Positions 40,503-55,815 are shown, counted from the stretch's first letter. The stretch: 55,893 nucleotides of DNA from Halomonadaceae bacterium T82-2 (GCA_001577635.1 LSBP01000025.1:1-55893), one strand, 5' to 3'. Translations and numbers: made by a program. The notes: a model not told the origin generated them from the letters alone.

Positions 40503-40829
40503 ATGAGCTTGTCACAGGCACAAAAGAAAGCATTGCGCAGCATTGGCCATCATCTGTCGCCCATCGTGACGGTTTCCGACAACGGTCTCACCGATGGAGT
40601 GCTGGCCGAACTCGAGCGCGCGCTCAGCGACCACGAACTGGTCAAGATCAAGATCGCCGTCGGCGAGCGCGACACCCGCCGGGCCGTCGCCGAACAGCTC
40701 TGCGCCGACAGCCGCGCCGAGCTGGTCCAGACCATCGGCAAGGTCGCCCTGCTCTACCGCAAGAACCCCAGAGCCAACCCCAAATTGTCCAACATCGCCC
40801 GCTTCGAGAATCATCACGGCCGGCACTGA
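40503..40829 (+). CDS. yhbY: CRM-domain ribosome-assembly protein YhbY
   Basis: Small RNA-binding protein that associates with pre-50S subunits. It is a single CRM domain: LSQAQKKALRSIGHHLSPIV at the N-terminus, and the conserved RNA-binding loop reads KVALLYRKNP (GxxG-like, here as TIGKVALLYR). Length 108 is slightly longer than the E. coli protein (about 97), with an extra C-terminal tail PKLSNIARFENHHGRH. The start at 40503 has no strong ribosome site. It is divergent from rlmE and convergent with greA. Confidence 0.93.
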   Translation: MSLSQAQKKALRSIGHHLSPIVTVSDNGLTDGVLAELERALSDHELVKIKIAVGERDTRRAVAEQLCADSRAELVQTIGKVALLYRKNPRANPKLSNIARFENHHGRH

Positions 40830-40866
40830 CGCGCTTCGCGCGAGCCGCAAGCAGCCAGTCAAACCG

Positions 40867-40901
40867 AAACACCCCCGAGGCAGGACCTCGGGGGTGTTTT
40901 T
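40867..40901. terminator. bidirectional terminator between yhbY and greA
   Basis: A 14-bp stem (40867-40880 with 40886-40899), 5-nt loop, with A-run on the left and T-run on the right. It serves yhbY on the plus strand and greA on the minus strand. Confidence 0.92.
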
Positions 40902-40941
40902 CTTACAGCTCAAAGCTTATGGCTTACAGCTGCCCGAAGGG

Positions 40942-41414
40942 CTAGATATGCTCGACGCTCGAGATCTCGTACTCGACGTCGCCACCCGGGGTACGCACTG
41001 CCACCACGTCGCCCTCTTCCTTGCCGATCAGCGCCCGGGCGATCGGCGAGGTCACCGAGATCTTGCCGGCCTTGATGTCGGCCTCGTCCTCGCCGACGAT
41101 CCGGTAGCGCACCTCGTCATCGGTCTCCAGGTTGAGCAGCTCGACGGTCACGCCGAAGATCACCTTGCCGGTCCGGGGCATCTTGGTGACGTCGATCACC
41201 TGTGCCGTGGACAGCTTGGCCTCGATCTCCTGGATGCGCCCCTCGATGAAACCCTGCTGCTCGCGGGCGGCGTGATATTCGGCGTTCTCCTTGAGATCGC
41301 CGTGCTCGCGCGCCTCGGCGATGGCATTGATCACCTTCGGCCGCTCCACGCTCTTGAGCTGATTGAGTTCTTCCCGCAGGCGCGCCTCTCCGGCGACGGT
41401 CATCGGGACCTTGT

Positions 41415-41418
<4 letters not shown>
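40942..41418 (-). CDS. greA: transcription elongation factor GreA
   Basis: Rescues backtracked RNA polymerase by stimulating transcript cleavage through the secondary channel. The coiled-coil tip acidic residues are in [20 protein letters not shown]. The C-terminal FKBP-like domain has [20 protein letters not shown] and [15 protein letters not shown]. Length 158 is exact for the family. Its start overlaps the carB stop by 4 bases (ATGA), so it is translated with carAB. Confidence 0.97.
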
Positions 41419-44645
<3,227 letters not shown>

Positions 44646-44693
44646 GGTGCTTCCCGCAAATAAGGTGACGGACGAGGGGCGACGATCGGACGG

Positions 44694-45839
44694 TTAGCGC
44701 TGGGCCTTCATCATCTCGATAAAGCGGTCGAACAGCGGCGCGACGTCACGCGGCCCCGGGCTCGCCTCCGGATGGCCCTGGAAGCTGAAGGCCGGACGGT
44801 CGGTGCGCTCGATGCCCTGCAGGGTGCCGTCGAACAGCGAACGGTGCGTGGCCCGCAGCGTCGCCGGCAGGCTGGTCTCGTCGACCGCGAAGCCGTGGTT
44901 CTGGCTGGTGATCATCACGTGGCTGGTGTCGAGGTCCTGTACCGGGTGGTTGGCACCGTGGTGGCCGTGATTCATCTTCACGGTCGTAGCTCCGGAAGCC
45001 AGCGCCAGCAGCTGGTGGCCCAGGCAGATGCCGAACAGCGGCACGCCGCTTTCCAGCAGCTCACGGATCGCCGTGATCGCGTAGTCGCAGGGCTCCGGGT
45101 CGCCGGGGCCGTTGGACAGGAAGATGCCGTCCGGATTGAGCGCCATCACCTCGCTGGCCGGCGTCTGGGCGGGCACCACCGTCAGGCGGCAGCCGCGGGA
45201 GGCCAGCATGCGCAGGATATTGCGCTTCACGCCGTAATCGTAGGCGACCACGTGGAAGGGGCGCTCGCCCGCCGCGGCGTCGGCATAGCCGGCACCCAGC
45301 GCCCACTCGCCCTCGCTCCACTCGTAGGGCGACTGGCAGGACACCACCTTGGCCAGGTCCATGCCCTTCAGGCCCGGAAAGTCGCGCGCCACGGCCAGGG
45401 CGCGCTCGGCGGCGTCGTCACCCTCGGCCTCGGCGCCGGCGTGAATCGCCCCGTTCAGCGAGCCCTTGTCGCGCAGGATGCGGGTCAGGCGACGCGTGTC
45501 GATATCGGCGATGCCGAGAATGTTCTGGGAACGCAGGTAGTCGTCGAGCGTCTGCTGATTGCGGAAGCTGCTGGCCAGCAGCGGCAGATCGCGGATCACC
45601 AGGCCCGCCGCGGCGATCCGGCCGGACTCCACGTCTTCCGCGTTGGTGCCGGTATTGCCGATATGGGGGTAGGTGAGCGTGACGATCTGTCGGGTGTAGG
45701 AGGGGTCGGTGAGGATTTCCTGATAGCCGGTCATGGCCGTGTTGAACACCACCTCGCCGCTGGTCTGTCCATCGGCGCCGATGGCGCTACCCTGAAACAC
45801 GCTGCCATCTTCCAAGGCCAGTATCGCGGGTCTGTTCAA
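44694..45839 (-). CDS. carA: carbamoyl-phosphate synthase small subunit
   Basis: Glutamine amidotransferase subunit that feeds ammonia to CarB. The triad Cys lies in [16 protein letters not shown]; His and Glu lie in [10 protein letters not shown]. The N-terminal motif is [20 protein letters not shown]. The start is placed at TTG (45839), because GGAGG lies 8 nt upstream and the resulting N-terminus aligns with the Pseudomonas protein. The ATG at 45854 would put the ribosome site inside the gene. Length is 381. No clear attenuator was seen in the 297-base gap to dapB, apart from the dapB terminator. Confidence 0.93.
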   Translation of the reverse strand: MNRPAILALEDGSVFQGSAIGADGQTSGEVVFNTAMTGYQEILTDPSYTRQIVTLTYPHIGNTGTNAEDVESGRIAAAGLVIRDLPLLASSFRNQQTLDDYLRSQNILGIADIDTRRLTRILRDKGSLNGAIHAGAEAEGDDAAERALAVARDFPGLKGMDLAKVVSCQSPYEWSEGEWALGAGYADAAAGERPFHVVAYDYGVKRNILRMLASRGCRLTVVPAQTPASEVMALNPDGIFLSNGPGDPEPCDYAITAIRELLESGVPLFGICLGHQLLALASGATTVKMNHGHHGANHPVQDLDTSHVMITSQNHGFAVDETSLPATLRATHRSLFDGTLQGIERTDRPAFSFQGHPEASPGPRDVAPLFDRFIEMMKAQR

Positions 45840-45975
45840 CGCAACGTCCTCCATTGCTTGTCGTGGATCGTGGTGCCTGCCCAGCCGTTCCGCCACGCGG
45901 GCTGCCGTTCGAGAGGGTCAATCAGGACGGGGTGGGACAGGGCGCGCAGCCGGCCGATCTCGACACGCAGGTCGT

Positions 45976-46019
45976 AAAAAAGCGGGACGAAACCCGGTAA
46001 AGACGGTTTCATCCCGCTT
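45976..46019 (-). terminator. dapB terminator
   Basis: A long imperfect stem (45980-45994 with 46005-46019, one mismatch) is followed on the minus strand by a T-run at 45976-45980. It lies between dapB and carA, so carAB needs its own promoter in 45840-45975; none was obvious. Confidence 0.8.
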
Positions 46020-46136
46020 GTTGTCATCGATTCGGCATATGTGGCCTTGCTGATCGCCTTCACCCGGCCAAATTGACTGGATTTTACGCGATTTTTGCCG
46101 CCCGGGCTACCCCCGGCGGCGATACGATCCAGCGGG

Positions 46137-47955
<1,819 letters not shown>

Positions 47956-48066
47956 CGGCGCCCTCCTCCACATGAACAACTGACATATAGCTAATATACT
48001 GCCGTGACAGGCTGGGTCGGCGTCATGACGGTCCCAGCGAAACACGGGGACACAAGAGGATGGCAG

Positions 48067-49011
48067 ATGGACTCCAGGCTTGAATGCTTGTCACGGCTGA
48101 AGGTGGACCACAGTACCGGGAGCCCGGCACCGCACCAGCCATGCCTTCTGCTGGCGATCATCTGCGAGATCCAGGCGGGACATATCACCTCGCCGCGAAT
48201 CCCGATCGACACGCGCCTGATCGCTCGCTATCACGATATTTTCGAAACCGTGACTGAAGAGCGCCATCGAGCGCGACCCTGGATGCCGATGTGGGCACTG
48301 AAAAACCGGGAAGGCCCCTCCGGCAAGCTCTGGCACCCCGAGTATGCCCCGTCCATACAAGGGATAGCGGATCAGATGGGGCAGCCCAAGTCGCTGAGCC
48401 AGCTTAACGAGCGATTCACCTCGGCCCGGCTCGACAGCGAGCTATTCAATGCCTTGCAGAACGCCGATCTGGCCGGACAAGCCTGCGCGCTACTGACCCA
48501 CCGTTATCTCGCCACTGACGATCACGCCAGGAAACGCCTCGAGGAATATCTCGAGACGACGCTGGCCAGTGGCGACTATCAGCGACATCCGGAGCGACTC
48601 GCTTCTGACGTCAAGGAGGCTGACTCGCGCTATGCGCGCTCAGCGGCGTTTCGAGATCTGGTACTGGAAGCCTACGACTATCGCTGCGCGGCGAGTCGGT
48701 TGCGCTATATCACACCCGACTATCGCTATCTGGTCGAAGCCGCACATCTGATTCCCTTCTCTGTCAGTCAGGATGATCGCCCGTCCAATGGCATCGCGTT
48801 GACACCCAACCTGCACTGGGCCATGGACAATCATCTCATCGCGCCAGGCCCCGACGGATGCTGGCACGTCAGCCCCACCGTGGACACTCTGGTATCCGAC
48901 AATCAGTGGCTCTGCGACCTGAACGGCAAGCCTCTGGTACTGCCACGGACCTCGCGCTGGCATCCCGATACCGAGGCATTGACCTGGCGGCTGGATCACC
49001 TGCGGCGATGA
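48067..49011 (+). CDS. HNH endonuclease with probable DNA sulfur-binding domain
   Basis: A 314-residue protein. The C-terminal half is an HNH_2-type nuclease with the triad H227 (VEAAHLIPF), N241 (SNGIAL) and H250 (NLHWAMD); it has no zinc Cys pairs. The N-terminal ~140 residues resemble the sulfur-binding domain of ScoMcrA-like enzymes, with PHQPCLLLAIICEIQAG in place of the usual PHKPLLLL and a later W-rich ARPWMPMWALKN segment. Such SBD-HNH enzymes cut phosphorothioate-modified DNA. The start at 48067 has AGAGG 7 nt upstream. It is the only gene on the plus strand between recN and yhbY and looks less GC-rich than its neighbours, suggesting horizontal gain. The domain call for the N-terminus is by eye. 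Confidence 0.75.
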   Translation: MDSRLECLSRLKVDHSTGSPAPHQPCLLLAIICEIQAGHITSPRIPIDTRLIARYHDIFETVTEERHRARPWMPMWALKNREGPSGKLWHPEYAPSIQGIADQMGQPKSLSQLNERFTSARLDSELFNALQNADLAGQACALLTHRYLATDDHARKRLEEYLETTLASGDYQRHPERLASDVKEADSRYARSAAFRDLVLEAYDYRCAASRLRYITPDYRYLVEAAHLIPFSVSQDDRPSNGIALTPNLHWAMDNHLIAPGPDGCWHVSPTVDTLVSDNQWLCDLNGKPLVLPRTSRWHPDTEALTWRLDHLRR

Positions 49012-49020
49012 CGGCATGAC

Positions 49021-49067
49021 AAAACGCACCGGGCCCCGGCATCGCCTGATACCGGGGCCCGGCTTTT
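49021..49067. terminator. bidirectional terminator between the HNH gene and dnaJ
   Basis: An 11-bp GC stem (49029-49039 with 49052-49062) closes a 12-nt loop, with AAAA to the left and TTTT to the right. It ends the HNH gene on the plus strand and dnaJ on the minus strand. Confidence 0.88.
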
Positions 49068-49082
49068 CAACGGGAGACCGCC

Positions 49083-49175
49083 TTACGGCTTCATGTCCTC
49101 GAAGAACTTCTTCACGCCGTCGAAGAAGCTCGACTTCTTCGGCGAGTGGTGGCTCTTGCTGCCGTCGAGGCTCTC
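49083..49175 (-). pseudogene. dnaJ: detached C-terminal coding remnant of dnaJ
   Basis: Immediately after the amber stop of dnaJ, the same frame stays open for 30 codons to a TAA at 49083-49085. It reads ESLDGSKSHHSP then KKSSFFDGVKKFFEDMKP, the conserved DnaJ C-terminal tail. Read through, the total would be 380 codons, the normal DnaJ length. It is untranslated unless the amber codon is suppressed or is a sequencing error. Confidence 0.85.
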
Positions 49176-50225
49176 CTACTGGCGCAGCAGCTCCTTCTGC
49201 TCCTCGCCGAGGTTGACCGGCGTCTCCAGCACGACCTTGCACAGCAGGTCGCCGGCGGGGCCGCCGCGGACCGGCTTGACGCCCTTGCCGCGCAACCGGA
49301 ACAGCTTGCCGGTCTGGGTCTCGGGCGGAATCTTCAGCTTGACCCGGCCGTCGAGGGTCGGCACCTCGAGCTCGCCGCCCAGGGCGGCGTCGACGAAGTT
49401 GATCGGCACCTCGCACTGCAGGTGGCGGCCGTCACGCTCGAAGATCGGGTGCGGCTTGATCGCCACCTGGACGTAGAGGTCGCCTTCCGGGCCGCCGTTG
49501 GCGCCGGCCTCGCCCTCGCTGTTGAGGCGAATGCGATCGCCGGTATCGACGCCGGCGGGAATCTTCACCGACAGCGTACGGGTCTCGCGCACCCGGCCCT
49601 CGCCGTGGCACTCGCGACACGGCACCTTGATGGTCTGGCCGGCGCCGTGACAGGTCGGACAGGTCTGCTGCACGGCGAAGAAGCCCTGCTGCATGCGCAC
49701 CTGGCCCATGCCGTGACAGGTCGGGCAGGTTTCCTTGGTGGAACCCGGCTCGGCACCGGTGGCGTCGCAGTGCCCGCAAGCCACATGCCGCGGCACGCGG
49801 ATGTCGACGGTGGTGCCGGCGACGGCATCCTCGAGATCGAGCTCGAGGTTGTAGCGCAGGTCGGCACCGCGCTGCGGGGCGTTGGGGTTGCGCCGCCCGC
49901 CGCCGCCGAAGATGTCGCCGAACACATCGCCGAAGATGTCGCTGAAGCCGCCGGCACCGGCACCGCCGAAGCCGCCGCCACCGAAGCCGCCCGCCTGGCC
50001 GTCGACACCGGCATGGCCGAACTGATCGTAGGCCGCGCGCTTCTCGTCGTCGGTCAGGACCTCGTAGGCCTCGGAGACCTCGCGGAACTTCTCGGCCGCG
50101 GTATCGTCATCCGGATTGCGGTCCGGATGGTATTTCTGGGCGAGCCGTCGGTAGGCTTTCTTGATCTCTTTCTGATCAGCCCCGCGCTCGACGCCCAGCA
50201 CTTCGTAATAGTCACGCTTGGACAT
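49176..50225 (-). CDS. dnaJ: chaperone DnaJ, truncated by an in-frame amber codon
   Basis: Hsp40 co-chaperone that delivers substrates to DnaK and stimulates its ATPase. The J domain has YHPDRNPDD with the HPD tripeptide. The Gly/Phe region (about residues 75-110) follows, then four zinc motifs [24 protein letters not shown] and CRECHGEG. The C-terminal substrate domains end at ELLRQ followed by TAG (49176-49178). The protein is 349 residues instead of about 376-380 and lacks the last helix and tail of the dimerisation region. The J domain, zinc finger and most substrate-binding surface remain, so partial function is possible. It lies downstream of dnaK with a 90-base structured gap. Confidence 0.92.
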   Translation of the reverse strand: MSKRDYYEVLGVERGADQKEIKKAYRRLAQKYHPDRNPDDDTAAEKFREVSEAYEVLTDDEKRAAYDQFGHAGVDGQAGGFGGGGFGGAGAGGFSDIFGDVFGDIFGGGGRRNPNAPQRGADLRYNLELDLEDAVAGTTVDIRVPRHVACGHCDATGAEPGSTKETCPTCHGMGQVRMQQGFFAVQQTCPTCHGAGQTIKVPCRECHGEGRVRETRTLSVKIPAGVDTGDRIRLNSEGEAGANGGPEGDLYVQVAIKPHPIFERDGRHLQCEVPINFVDAALGGELEVPTLDGRVKLKIPPETQTGKLFRLRGKGVKPVRGGPAGDLLCKVVLETPVNLGEEQKELLRQ

Positions 50226-50250
50226 GGATCTTGTCCGCCTCCGTGTCGGG

Positions 50251-50303
50251 CCACGGAAACAGCGACGCGGGAGTCATGCCCCCGCGCCGCCGGTTTCCCG
50301 TGG
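50251..50303 (-). promoter_or_regulatory. large stem-loop between dnaK and dnaJ
   Basis: An outer arm (50251-50260 with 50293-50303, one bulge) encloses a GC-rich inner stem (about 50262-50272 with 50280-50290). There is no T-run on the minus strand. It probably damps or uncouples dnaJ expression relative to dnaK, or stabilises the dnaK message. Confidence 0.5.
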
Positions 50304-50315
50304 GATCAGACGTGG

Positions 50316-52250
<1,935 letters not shown>

Positions 52251-52355
52251 ATAAACACCTCGAAGAATCGTTGCTTGCTGTTCGGAGCGGCTGTGCCGCG
52301 TCTTTGTCGTCTATGTGGGGGCTCGGCGGCGCCTTTCAAGGGCCGGCCCGTCGGT

Positions 52356-52976
52356 TCAGCCCGCGGCCTGGCTGACCACCACCATGGCCGGGCGAACCAG
52401 GCGGCCGTTGAGCAGGTAGCCCTTCTGCATGACGTCGATCACGGTATTGGGCTCCACCTCGGCGTTGGGCACCATGGCCATGGCCTCGTGATACTGCGGG
52501 TCGAACGGTTCGCCCTGCGGTTCGACGGCTTCGACGCCGAACTTGGCCAGCACGTCGAGCTGCAGCTTGAGGGTCATCGACACGCCTTCGCGGTGCGCCT
52601 CGCTGGCGTCCTCGCCCATCGACTCCAGCGCCTTTTCCAGGCTGTCGACCACCGGCAGCAGTTCCTTGACGAACTTCTCGAGGGCGAACTTGCGCGCCTT
52701 CTCGACATCCTGCTCGGCACGCCGCCGCACGTTCTGGGCCTCGGCGGCGGCCCGCATCGACTGGTCCTTGGCATCGGCCAGCGCCTGCTCGAGCTCCTCG
52801 ACCTTGGCCGCCAGGATCTCCGCTTCCGGATCGGCCATCGCCTCGGCGTCGGCGGCCGCGTCCTCACCGGCATCGGCCGCGTCGAGCTGGCCCTCGAGCG
52901 GCTCGTCCTGTGGCTCGGCGCCCTGTTCGGCGCGTTGCAGTTCCTCGTCCAGCGGCGTCTGTGGGTCTTTGGCCAT
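52356..52976 (-). CDS. grpE: nucleotide exchange factor GrpE
   Basis: Thermosensing exchange factor that releases ADP from DnaK. The N-terminus is acidic and Ala-rich, followed by a long coiled coil (about residues 50-110, including [20 protein letters not shown]). The C-terminal beta domain has the signature [20 protein letters not shown] and [20 protein letters not shown]. Length 206 is normal. The ribosome site is AGGAGAG. It is first in the grpE-dnaK-dnaJ operon. Confidence 0.97.
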   Translation of the reverse strand: MAKDPQTPLDEELQRAEQGAEPQDEPLEGQLDAADAGEDAAADAEAMADPEAEILAAKVEELEQALADAKDQSMRAAAEAQNVRRRAEQDVEKARKFALEKFVKELLPVVDSLEKALESMGEDASEAHREGVSMTLKLQLDVLAKFGVEAVEPQGEPFDPQYHEAMAMVPNAEVEPNTVIDVMQKGYLLNGRLVRPAMVVVSQAAG

Positions 52977-53043
52977 GTCGCTCTCCTGAGAAAAGTCGCC
53001 CCGCGACCGCGCCGCGGCCGCCGGGAGTGATCGATTGCCCTCG

Positions 53044-53074
53044 TATATGGGGATGACCGCGACAATCTCAAGGC
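53044..53074 (-). promoter_or_regulatory. sigma-32 heat-shock promoter of grpE-dnaK-dnaJ
   Basis: On the minus strand: GCCTTGAG at 53067-53074, 14 bases, CCCCATATA at 53044-53052. The -10 box is a perfect match to the sigma-32 consensus CCCCATnTA and the -35 core CTTGA is present with correct spacing. Transcription should begin near 53036, about 60 bases before grpE. Confidence 0.88.
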
Positions 53075-53099
53075 GCTCGGCGGGGTTCGTGGCGGTGGA

Positions 53100-53135
53100 T
53101 TGCAGGGCACCCGGTGCTACTGTATAAACACACAG
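53100..53135 (+). promoter_or_regulatory. recN promoter with LexA box
   Basis: TTGCAG (53100-53105), 17 bases, TATAAA (53123-53128). A LexA site CTG-N10-CAG (53120-53135; CTGTATAAACACACAG) covers the -10 box, so LexA would block polymerase. This is the expected SOS control of recN. Confidence 0.9.
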
Positions 53136-53172
53136 ACCCTTGTCGTGCCGATTCCCGTTTCAGGAGGTGGCC

Positions 53173-54846
53173 ATGCTGGTGCAACTCGCCGTTCGCGACT
53201 TTGCCATCGTCGAGCGTCTCGAACTCGACCTCGGCGGTGGCATGACCGCCATCACCGGCGAGACCGGCGCCGGCAAGTCGATCCTGCTCGACGCTCTGGG
53301 CCTGTGCCTGGGCGAGCGGGCCGATGCCGCCAGCGTTCGCCACGGCACCCGGCAGGCCGATCTCAGCGCGCGCTTCGACATCCAGCGCCTGCCGGCCGCC
53401 CGCGCCTGGCTGGACGCTCGCGAACTGCCCGCGGACGACTGCCTGCTGCGCCGGGTTGTCACCAGTGCCGGCCGCTCCAAGGCATGGATCAACGGCCAGC
53501 CCTGCACCATCGCCGATCTCAAGGCCCTCGGCGAGACCCTGATCGAGATCCACGGCCAGCATGCCCATCAGGCGTTGCTGCGCGAGGACACCCATCGCCG
53601 CCTGCTCGACGATTTCGCCGGGCTGGGCGCCGATGTGGCCACCCTCGGCGAGACCTTCCGTCACTGGCAGGCCCTGCGGCGTCGGCTCAAGCAACTGGCC
53701 GATACCAGCGATGAACTGCAGGCTCGCCGCCAGTTGCTGCGCTATCAGGTCGAGGAACTGGATCAACTGGCCCTGGCGGAAGGGGAGCTGGCCGCGCTGG
53801 AACGCGAACAGGCCACGCTGGCCAACGCCGAGCAGATCATCGGCGATACCCAATTCGCCGTCGACTGTTGCGAGCATGACGACGGCGGCGCGCTGAACCT
53901 GCTGCACCAGGCCCTGACACGCCTCGAGGCCCTGCCCGGCAGCGATCAGGGCGCAATGGCCGAGGCGCGCGGCATGCTCGGCGAGGCACGCATCCAGATC
54001 GAGGAGGCCGCGCGCGAGCTGCGCCACGTCGCCGATGCCACCGAACTCGACCCCGAGCGCCTGGCGCATGTCGAGGACCGTCTGGGAGAAGTGCATCGCA
54101 TTGCCCGCAAGCATCATGTCATGCCCGAGGAGCTGACGGCCCTGCATGCGACCCTGCGCGACGAGCTGGAGAGTCTGGAGGGGGGCGATCAGGATCTGGA
54201 GGCCCTGAGTGCCGAGGCGGAAGCCGCACGCGACACCTACCGGCAACAGGCGCGGCGCATCGGCGACGCACGGCGTCAGGCGGCCACGGCCTTCGCCGAG
54301 GAAGTGCAGTCGCAGCTGGGTTTTCTGGCCATGGGCAAGGCGCATTTCGCCGTGGACGTCGAGGAGCGCGACACGCCGCAGCCCGAGGGGCTGGAAACCG
54401 TGCGCTTTTTGATCAGCGCCAACCCCGGCCAGCCGCCCCGGCCACTTGCCCGGGTCGCCTCCGGCGGCGAGCTGTCGCGCATCAGCCTGGCCATTCAGGT
54501 CGTCGCCGCCACGCACAGCACCATCAGCACTCTGGTCTTCGATGAGGTCGACGTGGGGGTCTCCGGCGCCACGGCGGAGATCGTCGGGCAACTGCTGCGC
54601 CGGCTGGGCGGGAACGGCCAGGTCATGACCGTGACCCACCTACCGCAGGTCGCCGCCCAGGCGCATCATCATCTGCATATCGAGAAACAGACCGCCGAGG
54701 ACACCACGCAGACACAGATGGCCCTGCTCGACGGCGCCGGACGTGTCCGCGAGCTGGCACGCATGCTCGGCGGCGTTCACCTCTCGGATCAGACCCTGGC
54801 TCACGCCCGGGAGATGCTCTCTGCCAGTCAGCGGCCGCATCACTGA
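53173..54846 (+). CDS. recN: DNA repair protein RecN
   Basis: SMC-like ATPase for double-strand-break repair. Walker A GETGAGKS is at residues 29-36. The central coiled-coil arms span roughly residues 160-350. The C-terminal half carries the ABC signature VASGGELSRISLA and the Walker B VFDEVDVGVSGATAE, then VTHLPQVAAQAHHH. Length 557 is normal. The start at 53173 has GGAGG 5 nt upstream. It is divergent from grpE and SOS-regulated. Confidence 0.97.
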   Translation: MLVQLAVRDFAIVERLELDLGGGMTAITGETGAGKSILLDALGLCLGERADAASVRHGTRQADLSARFDIQRLPAARAWLDARELPADDCLLRRVVTSAGRSKAWINGQPCTIADLKALGETLIEIHGQHAHQALLREDTHRRLLDDFAGLGADVATLGETFRHWQALRRRLKQLADTSDELQARRQLLRYQVEELDQLALAEGELAALEREQATLANAEQIIGDTQFAVDCCEHDDGGALNLLHQALTRLEALPGSDQGAMAEARGMLGEARIQIEEAARELRHVADATELDPERLAHVEDRLGEVHRIARKHHVMPEELTALHATLRDELESLEGGDQDLEALSAEAEAARDTYRQQARRIGDARRQAATAFAEEVQSQLGFLAMGKAHFAVDVEERDTPQPEGLETVRFLISANPGQPPRPLARVASGGELSRISLAIQVVAATHSTISTLVFDEVDVGVSGATAEIVGQLLRRLGGNGQVMTVTHLPQVAAQAHHHLHIEKQTAEDTTQTQMALLDGAGRVRELARMLGGVHLSDQTLAHAREMLSASQRPHH

Positions 54847-54881
54847 GCGATCGGCCACCCGCTACCCACTTTTTCATCGCG

Positions 54882-54913
54882 AGCCGGCCCGGGCCAACCC
54901 GGTCGGCTTTTTT
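54882..54913 (+). terminator. recN terminator
   Basis: AGCCG...CGGCT and CCGGG...CCCGG arms (54882-54908, with a small bulge) are followed by a run of six or more T at 54908-54913. Confidence 0.85.
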
Positions 54914-54988
54914 GTGGGCATCCGTCAAGCGTCAAGATCACCGTGGGAAGCGATGAGCTTATCCACCATGCGACAATCGCGTATAACC

Positions 54989-55013
54989 GGGTAACGCCCG
55001 GCTGCCCCGTTAC
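54989..55013 (+). promoter_or_regulatory. inverted repeat upstream of the YoaK-family gene
   Basis: GGTAACG (54989-54995) and CGTTACC (55007-55013) are perfect complements with 11 bases between. They lie just after a possible -10 TATAAC (54981-54986, with a weak -35 TTATCC 17 bases upstream) and 36 bases before the start codon. It looks like an operator overlapping the transcription start. Confidence 0.45.
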
Positions 55014-55048
55014 CGCGACACTCTCGTCACCGCGACCAAGGAACGCCC

Positions 55049-55720
55049 GTGATCACGCGACTGCCCCGATGGGTCGAATATGGCGCTTTCGTTCTGGCAT
55101 TCACGGCAGGCTGCATCAATGCAGTGGGCCTGCTGGGCTTTACCCACCAGGCGATCTCCCACCTGTCCGGTACGGCCACGCTGCTCGGCACGGGGCTGAT
55201 GCATGGCACATTCGGCGAGGCATTGCACCTGGCCGGCATCCTGATCAGCTTCCTGCTCGGGGCCGCCCTCTCCGGCGCATTGCTGTGCGGTGAGTCGCTG
55301 AAACTGGGCCGCCATTACGAGACCCTGCTGGCCATCGAAGGCGGACTGCTGCTGGCGGCGGTTCCGATACTCCAGGCCGGCCATCCCGTCGGCCACTACA
55401 TCGCCTCCGCCGCCTGCGGCCTGCAGAACGCCCTGGTGACCACCTACAGCGGGGCGGTGGTGCGCACCACCCACCTTACCGGTATCTTCACCGATCTGGG
55501 GCTCATGCTGGGGGAAGCCTTCCGGGGGCGTGCCTTCGACCGGCGCAAGGCCACGCTCTTTCTGATCATTGTCTCGGGCTTCATTGCCGGTGGCGCTGCG
55601 GGGGCCTGGCTGTTTGCCCGCTTCTCGTTTTCGAGTCTGGGCGTGCCTGCCGTCATCTGTTTTGTCCTGGCCGCAAGCTATCGTCGCTACTATCACGCTA
55701 AGGCAGGACGACAGGAGTAA
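55049..55720 (+). CDS. YoaK/DUF1275 family membrane protein
   Basis: Integral membrane protein of unknown function with about six hydrophobic segments. The N-terminal family motif is AFTAGCINAVGLLGF followed by HLSGTATLLGTGL. The central motif ASAACGLQNALVTTYSG and VRTTHLTGIFTDLGLMLG are characteristic of DUF1275. Length 223 is normal. The start is GTG at 55049 with AAGGA 6 nt upstream. It stands alone after the recN terminator with its own putative promoter and operator-like repeat. No substrate can be assigned. Confidence 0.88.
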   Translation: MITRLPRWVEYGAFVLAFTAGCINAVGLLGFTHQAISHLSGTATLLGTGLMHGTFGEALHLAGILISFLLGAALSGALLCGESLKLGRHYETLLAIEGGLLLAAVPILQAGHPVGHYIASAACGLQNALVTTYSGAVVRTTHLTGIFTDLGLMLGEAFRGRAFDRRKATLFLIIVSGFIAGGAAGAWLFARFSFSSLGVPAVICFVLAASYRRYYHAKAGRQE

Positions 55721-55815
55721 TTCAGGAAAGCCTTGCTGGCTGATGATTATCTGGGTGGGCGGTCTGTCGACGATGGGGGGCGCGTTCCGGCGGCGCGCGG
55801 AGGATGCGGCGCCCG

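Noticed and set aside
45836-46063. A 75-codon open frame before carA, considered as a leader peptide
   Set aside because: It crosses the dapB terminator, has no ribosome site or run of regulatory codons and overlaps the real carA start.
49176-49178. The dnaJ TAG as programmed recoding (pyrrolysine or amber suppression)
   Set aside because: There is no recoding signal, and DnaJ has no known recoded residue. A mutation or sequence error is simpler.
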